Of a stretch of 64,000 nt of DNA, positions 33,693 through 45,179 are shown piece by piece. A program made the position numbers and the translations under genes. Origin of the DNA: Begonia masoniana (Eukaryota; Streptophyta; Magnoliopsida; Cucurbitales; Begoniaceae); contig CM039509.1 of assembly GCA_022432975.1 (NCBI GenBank), positions 1,605,982 through 1,669,981 on the forward strand, given 5' to 3'. The notes under the pieces are model-generated. The model saw nothing but the letters and a program-made list of their open reading frames with translations, was not told where the DNA came from and searched no databases. How positions within the stretch are numbered: the first letter of the stretch is position 1; every line of letters begins with the position of its first letter.

Positions 33693-36600
33693 ACTTTTTT
33701 CCTCCTTCGTCCTTAGCCCCGAAAAAATTTTCACCTACCTCCGCAGTCAGCTTCATAACTTGTCTAAGAATGGTATCTCAGTGGCACTATATTTAGAAAC
33801 GTACTTTACTTCAATATGCATACCTTTCAGTCAATTCGGCTAGCCAGTACCTATTTGTCCCATATAATATATTTTCTCAGTGGTCTCAGTAGCAACTATA
33901 ACCCGTTTGTCACCTCTATCACCAATCGCCAAGATCAATCTTCTCTAGAGGAACTTTACAACCTCCTACAGAGCTATGATTTTCGTTTAGAGAAACAGAA
34001 CTCTACTACCCAACTGCCGACCCCGAGTTCCCTTCAAGCAAATGCTGCCGTTCAGCGGCCGTTCCATTCTCCTCAGCCGTTCTTCAACCCTGCTCACTCT
34101 AGCCCTAATTTTGCGCCCCCTCTTTCAAACTACTAACACGAACGTGGGTTGGGCTCTAGACCGAAACACAATCACAGCTGGTGCTCGCTCTGGCCCCGTT
34201 CCTTCAAGCCCAGATGCCAGATTTGTAATAAATTGGGTCTCTCATCAACCGTTTGCTACCACCTGCTCAATGGTCTTACCGGGACCCCAGCCCAACCCAC
34301 TATCCCAATCACTATCTCAGCCCATCCTAGAACACTTTCTCTTCTCCTGCTCAAGCAAACTCTGCCAAGATTTTGCCAATTCCTTCTTCGCCAGTTCCTG
34401 TCAATGCATCACTGTGGTTGCTGGACTCGGAAGCCACCCATCACTTTACCCCGCACTCCTCCATGCTGCTCAACCCTACCCCTTATAGTGGCTCTACTCA
34501 CGTCTTGACGGCTGAGGGTAAGTCTCATTCTATCGCAAACTTTGGTTCTATTATGGTTCCCACGGATAAACACCCTCTTCCGTTACGCAATGTTCTCCAT
34601 ACTCCATTACTATCTCATATTCTTCTTAATATTCATCAGTTATGTTGTGAAAATCCGGTTTTCGTTGAATTTCATTCCGATTAAGGATCAGAGCTCCCAT
34701 ATGACTCTTCTTCGAGGATCTCTTAGTGATAGTATTTATAATGTTCATCTCAGCCACCCATCCATTTCTGTTTTGAGTTTATGTAATGTTTCGTCTGTGT
34801 CAAATTTCTCAAAACTCTGTATTGCATGTCAAATGAGCAAGGGTCTAGTTTACCTTTTCCAATTTCCACTTCTCATGCTTTGTCTCCTTTTGAATTTGTG
34901 CATACGGATGTTTGGGATCCTTCCCCTATTAATTATGTTACTAGTGAACGTTATTTTGTGTTATTTATTGATGACCGCACTTGTTTTACGTGGTTTTATT
35001 GCTTAAAATTAAAAAGTGACATTCACAAAATGTTTTTGGAATTTTATAAACTTGTTCAAAACTAGTTTGGCTTCACCATTAAAACGGTTCAATTTGATTT
35101 GGGTGGAGAATTCCAATCTTTATCACCTGTTTTTAAATCTTTTGTCATACATCATTGAGTCTCCTGTTCTTACATCTCAAACCAAAAGGGGCATGTAGAA
35201 TGTAAAAATTACCATGTTGTTGAAACTGGTTTATCTCTTTTTTTTCATTCATCAGTTCCTCAATGATTTTAGACCTATGCTTTTGCCACTGCCACCACAT
35301 TGATAAATTTTTTACCTACACTGCTTTAAACAATAAATCTCCTTTTGAATGTTTATTTGGTTCTGTACCTTCTTACTCATCACTCCGTGTTTTTGGATGT
35401 CTTTGTTTTCCTTTCCTTTGCCCTTTCAATCACCATAAATTATAACATCGTTCCCTCCCTTGTGTCTTCTTGGGCTACAGTCATCATCGCAAGGGCTATA
35501 TATGCCTCAATTATATGTCTAATAAAGTTTATGTCACTCGTCATGTCACATTTGATGAGTCCTCATTCCCCTTTTCCTCTTTCACTCCCTCCTTGCCATT
35601 ATCAACTTCTTTCTCTATTCCTATTACACCATTACCCTTTCCTACATTCACCACCCCTTCTAACATCTTACCCGAGCCCACCCCTATCAACCCAACCGCT
35701 TCTCCTCTCTTTCCATTAGAGCATCCTTCTACTTCTATATTACCAATTATTGCATCAAACCAGAGCGATAGACTACTTACCGTCAATCATCATTCCATGA
35801 AAACCAGATCTAAGGATGATATATTTAAACCAAAAGCTCTCACTACTCACGATGACTTACATTTTGAACCCACAACTTTCCAGCAAGCCTCCAAATGCCA
35901 ATATTGGATGGTTGCTATGTATGATGAGATTTCAGCTCTCCATAAGAACAACACTTGGACACTTGTTTCCTTGCCTAAAGGTGTTAAAGTTATTGATTGC
36001 AAGTGAGTTTTCAAAATCAAACTTAATTCTGATAGCTTCGTCAATCGTTATAAGGCTCGCTTAGTAGTAAAAGGTTATGATCAGACTGAGGGAATTGACT
36101 ATGATGAGACTTTTAGCCCGGTTGTCAAACCTACAACAGTTCGTACTATTTTATCTTTGGCATTCTCTCTTGGTTGGCTTATCAGACAACTTGATATAAG
36201 CAAGTTTTCTTACATGGAGATCTCACTGAGACGGTATATATGCAACAACCTCCAGGGTTTGTTGACTCCTCTAATCCTTCGACTGTTTGCTTATTACGAA
36301 AAGCTTTATATGAGCTAAAGCAGTCTCTTAGAGCTTGGTACAACAAGTTATACGCTGCTATGCTGGCTTGGAGTTTCTCAGCATCAAAATCTGATACCTC
36401 TCTATTTATTTGTCAGAAGATATCCTACATTCTCCTTATGTTGGTATATCTTGACGACATTATCCTCATTGGTAGCTCATCGTCTTTATTGGATCAGTTT
36501 CTAAATTATTTGCATATTCAGTTTGTGGTGCGTGATCTCGGTCTCCTCTCCTTTTTCCTCAGCATTTCGGCTACCCGGACTCCTACTGATATGCACTTCT

Positions 36601-37567
36601 CTCAATCTCGGTATATTTCTAAGTTACTTCACAAGACTAACATGACTTCTTGCAAACTTGTCGCTACTCCAATGGTATCAGGCCCAATTATGTCAAAAAA
36701 ATTTGGTATTCCTTTACTTGATGGCTCTTTATATCGTAGTATTGTTGGTGGTCTCCAATATTATTGTCTTATGAGACCAGATATAACCTTTGTCGTCGAC
36801 AAAGTTTGTCAATTTATGCATGTACTTTATGATGTTAACTGGCAGTGTGTTAAAAGAATTCTTCGTTACCTTCAAGGGACATTATCTTTGGGCATCTCAT
36901 TCTCTCCTTCGTCCTGCTTTAATCTTAACTGTTACACGGATGTCGATTGGGCTTCCTGTTTGGATGACCGTAAGAGCACGAGTGGCTATTACATATTTTT
37001 CAGAACAAATCTTATCCTTTGGTCCTCTACAAAATAGAAGGTTGTCTTTCACTCTAGCACTGAATTTGAATATCGAAGCGTAGCAAACGGAGCAGCGGAA
37101 ATTCTTTGGCTTCAATCCCTTCTCAGTAAAATTGGTATTGTCTCATCCGATATACCTATAATTTTTTGTGATAATTTGAGTGCAACGTATCTGGCATCCA
37201 ACCCAGATTTGCACTCAAAATCCAAACATATTGATTGACTTCCATTTAGTTCGGGAAAATGTGCAAAATAAATAGTTGATGGTCAAATTTACTCCTTCAG
37301 AGAGAATCAACTCGCCGATGCTCTTACAAAGTCTCTCCCACCTTCAAGTTTCTCTACATTTACATCCAAGATCTTCGGCCACGACCTTGCTCTTGAGGGG
37401 GGATGTTAGCATATCATTACTGTTTACATTATTCCTTAATTACTATTTTCTCAATTTTAGTATATATACATTTTGTACATGATCACAGTTGAATATATAG
37501 AAGAATACTTTTCTAGAGATCTCCTTTCTCTCTTCTGCTTCTCTATTCCTCACTATGCTTTTCTCAA
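33693..37567 (+). mobile_element. Decayed Ty1/copia retrotransposon, 5' end lost in the gap
   Basis: Domains in order, in shifting frames with stops: gag (YLRSQLHNLSKNGIS, then YLSGLSSNYNPFVTSITNRQ), a zinc knuckle (CQICNKLGLSSTVCYHL), protease (ASLWLLDSEATHHFT, with Glu in place of the Gly of the DSGA motif), integrase (HTDVWDPSP, FECLFGSVPSYSSLRVFGC), reverse transcriptase ([29 protein letters not shown] at about 36447) and RNase H (CYTDVDWASCLDDRKSTSGY). A polypurine tract (cttgaggggggatg) leads into the 3' LTR at 37404. No 5' LTR is visible. It is inactive by any reading. Confidence 0.88.
37404..37567 (+). repeat. 3' LTR of the decayed copia element
   Basis: This starts TGTTAGCATATC right after the polypurine tract and probably ends at ttttctca. 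The end is inferred because no partner LTR is present. Confidence 0.6.
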
Positions 37568-37779
37568 CTTTTTAGGCCAAATTACAATTTGAATTCGGTT
37601 TAGTTGGATTTGGTTAGATTGGTGCTAATTATTGACTTCGGTTTGGTCCTACCAGTTTTTTGCTTTCGAACCCGAGAACCAAATTGTAAGTAATGGTTCT
37701 CCTTATACAAACCGAAGAACTACAATGTGTTTATGAGCAAAATGTGTTGGGCTGTACCTGCGTCCTGTCAAATGTGTTG

Positions 37780-38720
37780 AAACCCATAAGCGTGTCTTGC
37801 GAAGCAGCGCTTGAAGTGGATCCTCGACAAGGACAAGTGTGACTATTATGCCCCTTCTGCCGACATATACCACACGACATTTTTAAGCTCTTCTTACTAA
37901 TTGTCGAACTTGATGGCTCATTGACATCTCACACTCTTGTCTTCTTCGGACTATCGAGTTGGCGATATCTTCTGGGCGGGGATGAGTTCCTTCAGATTTG
38001 GTATTTGCGACCACATTTGGTTGCCGCTCGCAGATTGAATAAAGTGTGAGTACATCTGCAAGTAAGTTGCCCGGTAATAGCATTGATGCACGTAATTGTT
38101 CGGTACTACTTTCAAGAAATGCATACATGAAATGGAATGGACACACGAGATTCTAGTAAGCTCACACCTGGTACAGTTTCACACACACGTATTCATGTCG
38201 ACAACATATTATTCGTTGTCATTGCTGACCTCAAATCGTTTGCAGCACTCCAATTTTGAGCTGCACTTTCTAGCTCCGCAAACATATTATTTATCTGAGG
38301 ACACAGGAGGTCTGTTAATCGAACCAACTTCTCAAATTTTTTCACAATGTGAGTCATCAAACACTTTGAGATCATCTCGAACATGGTCAGGATCGGTTTG
38401 TCTCTGGCCGGCAATAGAACTGCATTATATGACTCGAACAAATTGTTCAAGCCCATTTTGCACTTGTTGATAGAAGAAAAGACATGACTGGCCCAATATC
38501 TAGACTCTTCTTCTCGAAACCATGCGTGGGCATCCGGGCTAAGCTGATGCAGTTTTCTCATTTCCATCTCGAAATGATAACTTGTGATTGCCCTATCTGC
38601 ATTCCACATCGTATTTTTGTACGCTCTGCCCCTAAATAGGTTTTTGAAATTGGCGTACATATGCCGGAGGCAATAGCGGTATTTGGCGTGTTCTAATTCA
38701 TCTGCCACAGCCTTCAGCAA
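37780..38720 (-). pseudogene. Mutator-like (MULE) transposase remnant
   Basis: The minus strand from 38720 carries the downstream part of a MuDR-type transposase: VADELEHAKYRYCLRHMYAN, FSSINKCKMGLNNLFESYNA and LPARDKPILTMFEMI, all typical of this family. After a stop near 38193 the homology goes on in other frames to a C-terminal zinc knuckle, CGICRQKGHNSHTC (about 37830-37875). The catalytic core upstream of ADELEHA is absent, and no SWIM motif could be read. It is broken by stops and frame shifts. Confidence 0.8.
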
Positions 38721-38756
38721 ACCCTAATATTTGACAGAAAAACAAAGTCAACATAA

Positions 38757-39070
38757 AACAATATAACATTTGAGGGGGAGAGGGCGAGCTAAAATAAACG
38801 GTTTGCCGTGTCTTTCCACATGCAATACACGTGCGCGGGGGGTTCTACTCTCCCACGTCCACCCCCGTAGAGAACGGGGGGCCGCGCTTGGAAAACGATC
38901 ACCTCGTTCTCTTTGTAAAATGTAGAACGATGGGCTATCAGGTATCCGCCATAGTTTAAATTGTTAGTTTTTTGATAGTTTGGGTTTTTTTTTTTTGTTA
39001 GGGTTAATACTTTAAGGATATTTTTTTAAAAAAATCAATACTTTGAGCTTTAAAATGATTTTTACCCAAT
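38757..39070. other. GC-rich block followed by T/A-rich arm, next to the MULE remnant
   Basis: Bases 38790-38935 are GC-rich with short palindromes (gtgcgcgggggg, agaacggggggccgcgc) and contain aacggtttgccg, also found in the MITE at 17051-17516. The following arm (taatactttaaggatattttttt) resembles the terminal zone of the MULE at 56888. It may be the 5' end of the element that carried the transposase, but no border was found. Confidence 0.35.
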
Positions 39071-40238
39071 ATTTTCATTACTAAAAATTGATCAAAACAA
39101 TAAATTAATATTACGTGGCTAATTGGGAGATGCCCAAAACATTCAATCCAAAGACCTTGAAACTTAAACCTTAGAAAAACAAAAAATTATGTGTTGAACT
39201 TTGATTATGACGTTGACTTCTCACTTTTTTGAAGATCAACATAACCCTTGTGAACACGATTACAATGTTTAATTTACATTAGAAGAGAATGACTTTAGTT
39301 TGAAGTTTGAATAAAGCTAATTAGAGAATCTAGAGGGTCGTTGTTGACTTTTTGAATCATCCATGTTCAAGAATGAACTTGGTCAAACAAGATTTCAAAT
39401 TATTTATTGCGATTACGTGACAAATTAAATTTATAATAAAATTTTCTTTAATATATAACTTGTTATACATATTTGAGAAAGAAATGATGTGGTTAACTCA
39501 AGTAATAAAGTAACTCGTTAGCATAGTTGGTATTAATTGACAACTTATGGTATTCGATTATTAAAATTACGTAAACGTTAGAGTTTAAAGAGAAAGTGAA
39601 AAGAGAAGTAGGAGTGTGACGAAGAGTGAGCGGTTAAATATCATTATTTATAAATTTAAAAAATTAAATAAAAAATAAATTTAATTTATCATCATTTTTC
39701 AAATTATTAAAAAATAAATAAAATCTATATTACTTACTTTTTCAAAATTGTTGTAACTTCTAGAATAATCACTTTTAGTTTTGGCTTTCTTAAAATTATA
39801 AAATAAGTGCTTTTAATAGTCTAAAGGCAATTTCAACGAGTCTCGAGTACAAGAGAATTATAATGCTCAAAGACGATGGAAAGAGAAGGTTTGTGCAAAG
39901 AGAGAAGTTAGTAAGTTGATTTACTTGATTCGATCCGTAACTAATTGTTCATGGTTCGACTTATTAGTATGTTCGTAGTATTTTTATCGATATAATAATT
40001 ATATATGTATTCATTATCTCTACATGATACATAATATAATTAGGTTTAATACATGTTAATCATTCTAATTGTCATGACTTGAGAGGGACTCGAGACAGAA
40101 CAAGCAACGACTCGGCCTATAAGAGAACCGAACTGCTCAACCCTTAACGTTAGCTATTTAATATTGCAATGAAAGTTTTATAATAGTCAAATATAAACTA
40201 AAGAGTCATGACCCAAAAATGTTAGGATAAAACCTAAT
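39071..40238. other. AT-rich intergenic DNA
   Basis: No coding region, RNA gene or repeat structure recognised. It ends with the 5-bp target site ctaat that flanks the SIRE-type element. Confidence 0.6.
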
Positions 40239-41405
40239 TGAAATCGTGATTAGTTACGTTGGTGTCGTGATACTGATCGTGACACCAATAGTAAACAGCA
40301 ATAATTGACAAAATAAAATGCGTAAAGTAAGGAGACACCAAATTGGTAACGCAGTTCGGCAACCAGCCCACGTCTGCGGGGCCACGCCTAGAATTAAAAA
40401 CATTTCAATGAGTTTACAAAATTGCAAGACAACCGGACTTATACAAATAAAGACTCCCTCTTATCTTTGTCGCCGTCTCTAGCCAACTTCCTCAAGGAAA
40501 CTGTTTTTGCGAGATCCCCTCGACTTTAGAACGACCTCTCCCGAGATCCAGATAACAACAAGATCCCCTTGTTGTTGGTTCCTCCCGAAACCCGTGTTAC
40601 GGCAAGATCCCCTTGCCCACGATCAGAGTGACAAGCTCCCCTTGTCAATTAATAGAACTCCTCCCGAGTCCCAGTGTTGTCTCCTCCTGAGACTGATCTT
40701 TAATGAAGTATAAAATAGGATTGCGCCTATGACACCGCTTGTGACACCAACCGTTATTATAGGACGCAACCAACCACTACACTCGAATAATAATGAAATC
40801 CAACAGCAACAGAGGTAGAGTGTAGACAATAATCTCACAGAGATCGAAACAACCAAAAACACACTCACTCGCAGAAGCAAGAGAGGAAAGAAAACCGGCG
40901 GCACATGACACAAGAGAAAATCGAAGAGAATAATAATCAACCGCTTACCTATTATGTGAAGAGTAGTTGTTTAAATGTATTTGCAGCAGAATGGCGTTCC
41001 AGAACAGCAAGCATAGCAAAAGGAAACACAATCTGAAAAGTCACACTCATGACACCCTTTGTGACACTTATGAAAAGTACCAAAATAAAAATATATTTGG
41101 AACCCAGAATAGTTGGATCACGATTCTTGCTCTGTGTAATGATATCCAGAATTCATAAACTTTAAATCAACCTTCCACAGATAAATATAATCGATAACTT
41201 GATTTCCAAGTAACTTTCCAAATAACCAACTTTCCTTATTTTTCAAGGTTACCAAAAACAAATATTCTGCATAGTTTTGGTAACATAATTTCCAATAAAT
41301 CTGTATCCTTTGCAACTGAATAATATAGCAATTTATATTTAATTTCCAAGGTAAATTAAATTATTTTGCCAAATAAATATATGCCAACTCAAATATACAT
41401 TAACA
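40239..41405 (-). repeat. 3' LTR of the SIRE-type element
   Basis: 1167 bp, bounded on the minus strand by TGTTAATG and GATTTCA. Frames open inside it, such as 40507-40713, recur in the other LTR and are not genes. Confidence 0.93.
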
Positions 41406-41772
41406 ATCTCCCCCTTTGGCATTTTTTGGCAAAATCAAGAACTCCCCCTGAATGCTGGATGTAGGATCATAAAATGCTCCCCCTTAATACTTGCAATAGT
41501 AGATCAACGAACAAAACACTATTCATGACATGCACAAAATATCCATATTCCAGCGAGCAGTGAAAGCACAAGTCACAAAATTACTCCCCCTTTTTGCCAT
41601 AAAAGGACAAAAATAGAAAAGTAGACAAAGAAATCCATCAGAGCATGGAGAGAAGGCATCAAAACAGAACAATAAGCAGCAGCGTATGTAACACAGCCAG
41701 CAAGAGAATAACAGTATCCAACAGTAAAGAAGAAATAGTCAGCAGAAAAATACAAAGTAGTAAAATCATCAA

Positions 41773-42079
41773 TTAGTCACTAACAAACCCGGATGTTGGT
41801 AACACTTCATCTTGGAAAACATGAGTTCCTGTTTCTGCAGTCATGACATCCGACGTGACACTAGGTAGATTATTACCAGAAAGTGTAGAAAGAACCTGAG
41901 TTTCAGCATCAACTTCTTCAATAGAATCATCAACTTTTTCATTTGAGTCAGCAACACCTTTGGTTGTGTCCACATCATCAGCAACTTGAGCTTTATTAGC
42001 AGACCTTTGTTCCTCAAAAATATCACCAATAAAATTATCATCATATATTTTCCCTTCAAGATCATCAATCAGACCTGTA
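41773..42079 (-). other. Acidic open frame downstream of the pol deletion
   Basis: About 100 codons are open between stops on the minus strand: DDLEGKIYDDNFIGDIFEEQ, then an acidic Ser/Thr/Val-rich tail ending TSGFVSD. It has no ATG at its start. It could be left over from deleted coding sequence or be part of a 3' region of this family. I recognise no domain. Confidence 0.35.
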
Positions 42080-42677
42080 ACTTATTTATTTCTCTTTTCA
42101 ATTTCATATCCATCACCCCAAGATAAATCTTCATTCAAATTTGAAAAAATAAATCCAAAATCTTCAAATAAGTTGGGAAATAAACCCAAGATGCAATCAT
42201 CATCAAATTTCACCAATATCTCTCAAAATATGGAAGAAATTAACTCTTAATTCCCATAAATTCTGCCAAAAGCGTCATGAAAATAACCAGAATTTTTCAC
42301 TTAAATTGGGAAATAAACCCAAAATAAATAATCTTGATTAATGCCTTTAAAATTTCTTCAGATATTGGAAAGAATAATCTCTAATTTCCAACTAAAGAAT
42401 TCTTGTAAAATCTGTAGAATATGACTAGAAATACTCTAGATTAGTGCCTCGAAAATTTCTCAAAATTCATAAGGAGATAATCTTCAATTTCCATGAAATT
42501 AGCTGTGAATCTTCATAAAAGCCCCATATCGCCCAAGGAATTGTAGAATAAACTTAAAACACAGCCCACAGCTATTAGCAACAAATCAAACCGCCTAAGA
42601 CAAGTGGCGGAAAATAATATATATAATTTTTTTTAAATATAAAAGCAAATAAATGCTTACTACACAGAAGAATTTCT

Positions 42678-45107
42678 TCACATAACACAAAGGTCTAGGG
42701 CAGACCTGAATTCTTCAATACTTTCCACGGGCATTGAACCTATTAGATCCATGTGAAGCAACTCAAGTACACGAGTTGTTGCTGGTGTCGACGACACTGA
42801 ATGTGACACCGTGGTTTGCTTCCCAATCTGATATGGTCTACAGATTCTTTCTTCATCAAAATTCAATTTTGGAATACCACTGATAGCTTCCTTTGATATA
42901 ATCATCTTTAACATTCGATCATTGACATGTCCCAACCTTCTATGCCATAAAATAGGATCTTCCATGCTTGAATGAAAACCAGTAGAAGATGAGTAAATAA
43001 GATAACAATTATCTGAAGATCTTACTCCCTCTATGAAGCAATTTCTGTCATGATCGGACACCACGCACTTTCCACTAGTGAAGTGAACATTTAGATCTTG
43101 ATCACATAGTTGACTAATGCTGATTAGATTAGCCTTTAGACCATCAACCAGAAGAACATTCTCCAATTCTGGTAGCCCTGGAACATTTAGTGTCCCTCTT
43201 CCCATGACACTACACTTGACACCGTTGCCAAAAGTTACTTTTCTCACACTTTCAGATACGATGTCCTTCAAGAACTTCTTTTCACCGGTCATGTGTCTAG
43301 AGCAGCCGCTGTCGAAGTACCAGGCATTGGTTGTGGTGGCTTTTAGAGAAATTTGTGTAACATTGCACTTCAAATTTGATTTAGCCACCCATTTTTGTTG
43401 AGAAAATCTGCGAGAAGAGAAACTGCTGGCAGTACCTTGTCTCAAATCGGCTAGATAAGTAAAACATCTTGGACGAATATGCCCAGGTCGATTGCAATAG
43501 TGACAAATAGGAGTAATTCTGTTACCTTTATTTATGAAAATAGGATATGGCTTTCCTTCCTGCTTGGGTCTAGTTGTGCCAAATGTAACTTGCATTTCTT
43601 TGTTTTTAAAAACTTTTTCTGACAATTCTGGTGATGCAAAGTTTGATACTGGTGATGACACTGTTCGTGACACTGTCTGTAAACCCGAGCTTTCTCCTAT
43701 AAATCCGATTCCAGAACGATCACCATTTGATTTCCCGATTCTTAGAATATCATCCAGCTTAGAGGAACTTGTATTTAACATCTTGACATTTTTCTTCATG
43801 TGGTTTAGCTCGTTAAGTAGTTTCGTCGCTTCATCCCGGCTCATTCTCAATTTTGCTTCCAATTCAGCAACAGAATTTTGCAAATTGATCTTCTCAGCTT
43901 TCAAGTCTCCATTCTGAATGCGAAGACGCTGATTTATCTCAACAAGTTCGGTCCATTTTTTATGAAGAAATTTGTACTCTGTAATGAGATCTTCTTCCGT
44001 ATTTTCATCATCACAATCTGATATATCCTCTGTGACATCATCTGTGTGTTTAGAGTTAGCAACTAGAGCCACCTGGTTGTTCTGAAATTCATCTTCTTTT
44101 TCTGACTCATCCTCACTCCATGTTGTGTTGAGGGAATGTTTCTTTTTCTTTAGAGTATTAGCACATTCTGCCTGAAAATGTCCAAAACCATCACATTCTC
44201 TGCACCGAATTCCTCTGCTCTTGATAGGTTGATCAGAAATATGTTTTTCTTCTCTGTACTTTTCATTGCTCGAAGAACCATTCTTGGTGTTCTTGACACT
44301 GGTCTTGACACCTCTGTTATTTCTTCCAAAACTCTTCATAAACCTGTCAAAATTCTTAGATAATAGTTCCAGAGATTCCTCAAGGTCATCTTCACTAATA
44401 TCACTCGAAATCTGTGTATCGGCTTTTAAAGCAACTCCTTTTACCTTCTTCATATCGGTGTCAACTCCTAAATTCATTTCAAAAGTCCTAAGAGATCCCA
44501 TTAATTCTTCTAGCTTCATTTTGGAAACATCCTTGGCTTCTTCAATAGCTGTGACTTTATAAGCGAAGCGTGGAGGCAAAGATCGTAGAGCTTTCCTTAC
44601 TAGTCTTTCTTCGGAAAATGTTTCACCAAGAGCAAATGCCTCATTGACAATGTCACATAATTTTGCATTAAATTCAGCAATACTTTCATCTTCATGCATT
44701 CTCAAATTCTCGAATCTTGTAGTGATCATCTGCATTTTGGATAATTTCACAGCCGATGTTCCTTCATATGTGATCTGAAGAATTTCCCAGGCCCTTTTTG
44801 CTGACTCACACGTGGAGATAAGTCTAAACTGTGTAGGATCAACACCATTAAAAATAGCATTCAGAGCCTTTGAATTACTGTTGGCCATCGCATCTTCGGA
44901 AGGAGACCAATCTTCTTCAGCCTTGAGAGTTGTAACACCTTCTTTGTTTGTAATTGTTGGAGGATCCCATCCTATCAAAATAGATTTCCAAGCTTTTTCA
45001 TCGATAGCTTTGATAAAGGCCCTCATTCTAGCCTTCCAATAAGCATAGTTGCTCCCGTCTAATAGAGGCGGTCGCATTGTTGAACCTCCTTCTTTCATAG
45101 AGTCCAT
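42678..45107 (-). CDS. Intact gag-protease polyprotein of the SIRE-type element, truncated before integrase
   Basis: 809 residues without a stop. The N-terminus (MRPPLLDGSNYAYWKARM) is the SIRE/Maximus gag type, followed by a gag domain to about residue 210. A first zinc knuckle CRECDGFGHFQAEC lies near 299-312. An acidic linker and a coiled-coil stretch come next (about 390-460). A second knuckle, CHYCNRPGHIRPRC, lies near 533, then the aspartic protease (YFDSGCSRHMTG, near 594, catalytic Asp intact) and the GAG-pre-integrase region (LWHRRLGHVNDRM). The frame then reaches HMDLIGSMPVES, the first residues of the integrase core, turns into unrelated sequence and stops. The protein could still build particles. 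Reverse transcription and integration would have to be supplied by another element. Confidence 0.92.
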   Translation of the reverse strand: MDSMKEGGSTMRPPLLDGSNYAYWKARMRAFIKAIDEKAWKSILIGWDPPTITNKEGVTTLKAEEDWSPSEDAMANSNSKALNAIFNGVDPTQFRLISTCESAKRAWEILQITYEGTSAVKLSKMQMITTRFENLRMHEDESIAEFNAKLCDIVNEAFALGETFSEERLVRKALRSLPPRFAYKVTAIEEAKDVSKMKLEELMGSLRTFEMNLGVDTDMKKVKGVALKADTQISSDISEDDLEESLELLSKNFDRFMKSFGRNNRGVKTSVKNTKNGSSSNEKYREEKHISDQPIKSRGIRCRECDGFGHFQAECANTLKKKKHSLNTTWSEDESEKEDEFQNNQVALVANSKHTDDVTEDISDCDDENTEEDLITEYKFLHKKWTELVEINQRLRIQNGDLKAEKINLQNSVAELEAKLRMSRDEATKLLNELNHMKKNVKMLNTSSSKLDDILRIGKSNGDRSGIGFIGESSGLQTVSRTVSSPVSNFASPELSEKVFKNKEMQVTFGTTRPKQEGKPYPIFINKGNRITPICHYCNRPGHIRPRCFTYLADLRQGTASSFSSRRFSQQKWVAKSNLKCNVTQISLKATTTNAWYFDSGCSRHMTGEKKFLKDIVSESVRKVTFGNGVKCSVMGRGTLNVPGLPELENVLLVDGLKANLISISQLCDQDLNVHFTSGKCVVSDHDRNCFIEGVRSSDNCYLIYSSSTGFHSSMEDPILWHRRLGHVNDRMLKMIISKEAISGIPKLNFDEERICRPYQIGKQTTVSHSVSSTPATTRVLELLHMDLIGSMPVESIEEFRSALDLCVM

Positions 45108-45179
45108 TGCAAGAATAAAACACGATCAAATCCCGCGGATCCCGCTTAAGAAACAGAAGCGTCCTGCTCTGATACCAAT

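Noticed and set aside
33453..33756. Open frames running through the first N gap
   Set aside because: They are joined only by Ns; the right side reads copia gag on the other strand.
40507..40940. Open frames at 40507-40713 and 40623-40940, repeated at 45448-45881
   Set aside because: They are chance frames inside the two LTRs of the SIRE-type element.
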